From Rhodanobacter sp. (lineage in GTDB: Bacteria > Pseudomonadota > Gammaproteobacteria > Xanthomonadales > Rhodanobacteraceae): a stretch of DNA of 64,000 nucleotides. The translations under genes were made by a program, and so were the position numbers. The notes beneath the pieces were generated by a model, which saw only the letters and a list, made by a program, of their open reading frames with translations, was not told the origin of the DNA and ran no database searches. Position 1 is the first letter of the stretch. Every line of letters begins with the position of its first letter. Below are positions 62,253 through 64,000 of this stretch, one piece after another. The DNA lies in the NCBI GenBank assembly GCA_040371205.1, contig AP031382.1:868001-932000 (forward strand), read 5' to 3'.

Positions 62253-64000
62253 CTATTCGCCCTTCACCATGCGCAGCCGCGCCGCCAGCACTCCGGGCAG
62301 CGCGCGCACGGCGCGCAGCAGGTCGGGCACGGGTTCCACGCGCCAGTCCTCGCCCAGTTCCAGGTCGGCCTGGGCATCGGCGTTGTGGTAGCCGTGCAGG
62401 GTGACGCTGGCGCGGCCGCCGCGGAAACCGGCCAGGGTCTGGCGCAGCTGCGCGGCGAAGCCGGCGTCGATGCCGTTCAACTTCAGCTGGAGCAGTCGCG
62501 CGTGGCGTCGGCAGGCGTCGGCCAGCGTGGTGGCGCTCCTGGCGCGGATCTGGAAGCCGCCGCCGGAGAATTCGTCGATGCGCAGGCCACCCTCGACGAT
62601 CAGCAGTTCGTCGCGCACCAAGAGCGGCGCCACCTGCTGGTACAGCTCGCCGAAGAAGCTCACCTCGATCGCGCCGGTGCCGTCTTCCAGCCGCACGAAG
62701 GCATCGCTGTCGCCGCGCTTGCGCACGGCCACCACCATGCCGGCGGCGATCCACGGCGTGTCCGGGCCGCGGCGGAAGCGGTTGCCATCGTCGCCGTCGC
62801 TCTTGCGCGGCTTGGGCGGCTGGTAGCGGTCGACGATCTCGCCCAACGGGCAGGTGGCAAGCTGGGCCAGCTCCTCGCGCCAGGGATCGACGGGGTGGCC
62901 GGAGAGGTAATGGCCCAGCGTGTCGCGCTCGCCTTGCAGCTTCTGTTCCAGCGGCCAGTCGGGCGCGGTCGACAGCTCGATCTGCACCACCGGCGTGGGT
63001 GCGCCCATCGCCGCGCCGAACATGTCGTTCTGGCCGGACTGGCGGTCGCGCAGGTGTTGCTCGGCGGCCTTGATCGCGTCCGGCAGCTGCAGCATCAGGC
63101 TGGCGCGGTTGGGCGCCAGCGCGTCGAGCGAGCCGGACAGGATCAGCGCTTCGAGCACGCGCTTGTTGAGCTTGGTGGGATCGACGCGGCGGCAGAAATC
63201 GGCGAGATCCTTGTAGGCGCCGCCGCGCTCGCGTTCCGCCACGATGGATTCGCAGGCGCCCTGGCCCACGCCCTTGATCGCGCCGAGCCCGTAGCGGATT
63301 TCCTTCGGTTTTGTCGCCACGAACATGTAGTCCGAGGCGTTCACGTCCGGCGGCAGCACGGTGAGGCCGATCGCCTTGGACTCGTCGATGAAGGTCACCG
63401 CCTTGTCGGTGTTGTCCATGTCCGACGAGATCGTCGCGGCCATGAACTCGGCGGGGTAGTGCGCCTTCAGCCACGCGGTCTGGTAGGAGACCAGCGCGTA
63501 GGCGGCGGCGTGCGACTTGTTGAAGCCGTAGCCGGCGAACTTCTCCATCAGGTCGAAGATTTCGTCGGCCTTGCTGCTGCTTAGGCCGTCCTTCGCCGCG
63601 CCCTCGCGGAACTTGGCGCGCTCCTTGGCCATCTCCTCGACTTTCTTCTTGCCCATCGCGCGGCGCAGCAGGTCGGCGCCGCCGAGCGTGTAGCCGCCCA
63701 CGATCTGCGCCATCTGCATTACCTGCTCCTGGTAGACCATGATGCCGTAGGTCTCTTTCAGGACGGACTCGGTGCGCGGGTCGGGGTACACCACGTCCTC
63801 GCGGCCGTGCTTGCGCGCCACGAAGGTGGGGATCAGGTCCATCGGGCCGGGGCGGTACAGCGCGCCCAGCGCGATGAGGTCGTCGAAACGGTCGGGCTTG
63901 GCGTCCTTCAGCATGCGTTGCATGCCCGAGGATTCGAACTGGAAGATCGCCACCGTCTTCGCCTTGGCGAAGATCTCGGCGTAGGTGGCGGCGTCGTCCA
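62253..64000 (-). CDS. dnaE: DNA polymerase III alpha subunit DnaE, C-terminal part (cut by window edge)
   Basis: The last ~582 residues of the replicative polymerase. [36 protein letters not shown] and [32 protein letters not shown] are the conserved finger and palm parts. The helix-hairpin-helix is [24 protein letters not shown] is the internal sliding-clamp motif, and the C-terminal OB fold holds [20 protein letters not shown]. The start and PHP domain lie past the right edge; the frame is open to base 64000. The stop is at 62253. Confidence 0.94.
   Translation of the reverse strand, partial: DDAATYAEIFAKAKTVAIFQFESSGMQRMLKDAKPDRFDDLIALGALYRPGPMDLIPTFVARKHGREDVVYPDPRTESVLKETYGIMVYQEQVMQMAQIVGGYTLGGADLLRRAMGKKKVEEMAKERAKFREGAAKDGLSSSKADEIFDLMEKFAGYGFNKSHAAAYALVSYQTAWLKAHYPAEFMAATISSDMDNTDKAVTFIDESKAIGLTVLPPDVNASDYMFVATKPKEIRYGLGAIKGVGQGACESIVAERERGGAYKDLADFCRRVDPTKLNKRVLEALILSGSLDALAPNRASLMLQLPDAIKAAEQHLRDRQSGQNDMFGAAMGAPTPVVQIELSTAPDWPLEQKLQGERDTLGHYLSGHPVDPWREELAQLATCPLGEIVDRYQPPKPRKSDGDDGNRFRRGPDTPWIAAGMVVAVRKRGDSDAFVRLEDGTGAIEVSFFGELYQQVAPLLVRDELLIVEGGLRIDEFSGGGFQIRARSATTLADACRRHARLLQLKLNGIDAGFAAQLRQTLAGFRGGRASVTLHGYHNADAQADLELGEDWRVEPVPDLLRAVRALPGVLAARLRMVKGE

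Overview
The window is about 64 kb of dense, high-GC chromosomal DNA from a gammaproteobacterium. The best fit is Xanthomonadales, probably the Rhodanobacter/Dyella/Luteibacter group. This rests on gene content and order: rpoN-hpf-hprK-rapZ-EIIA-HPr-EI, kdsD-kdsC-lptC-lptA-lptB, pilT-pilU, xerD-dsbC, and DUF47-pit. No database search was run, so the genus is inference. Almost everything is housekeeping. I see no rRNA, tRNA, CRISPR array, prophage or intact insertion sequence.

Layout. 1-5.4 kb: the start of relA (cut by the window edge), hrpA broken by a one-base frameshift and carrying an in-frame palindromic repeat, and dps behind a strong OxyR-type site. 5.4-12.9 kb: an M16 zinc peptidase, then a minus-strand operon of a YtrA-type GntR repressor, an ABC ATPase, two paralogous large membrane proteins and a small two-helix membrane protein, with a perfect 9+9 palindrome over the repressor start. 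13-23.2 kb (plus strand): a GH17-GT2 beta-glucan synthase (NdvB type), PBP1b with a TPR lipoprotein that looks like its activator, a YoaA-type helicase, creD and tsaB. 23.3-26.3 kb: a lower-GC alpha/beta hydrolase, and a YeiH exporter divergent from a LysR regulator.

26.4-36.3 kb (minus strand): a regulatory phosphotransferase set (EI, HPr, mannose-type EIIA, RapZ, HPr kinase), then hpf, rpoN and the LPS genes lptB, lptA, lptC, kdsC and kdsD. PTS phosphorylation, sigma-54, ribosome hibernation and LPS supply therefore sit side by side, but no ptsN and no sugar permease are present. 36.5-45.7 kb: ibaG/bolA, murA, a DUF3108 protein, purN and purM, a DUF2066 protein, a PerM-family transporter, hda and a chemoreceptor. 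45.9-50.9 kb: suhB, trmJ, a CorC-type CBS protein, and a DUF47-pit phosphate unit behind a possible Pho box.

50.9-52.5 kb is a small accessory patch: an unknown protein, an alkyltransferase-like protein, an ASCH protein and an empty, lower-GC spacer. 52.5-57.7 kb: phaZ, an RDD membrane protein, a 164-bp imperfect palindrome, xerD, dsbC, yggT and proC. 57.9-64 kb: pilT, pilU, a large lipoprotein and the 3' part of dnaE (cut by the window edge).

The least explained items are the 164-bp palindrome before xerD, the structured 337-bp gap before the YoaA helicase, the repeat inside hrpA, and the duplicated-permease ABC operon.
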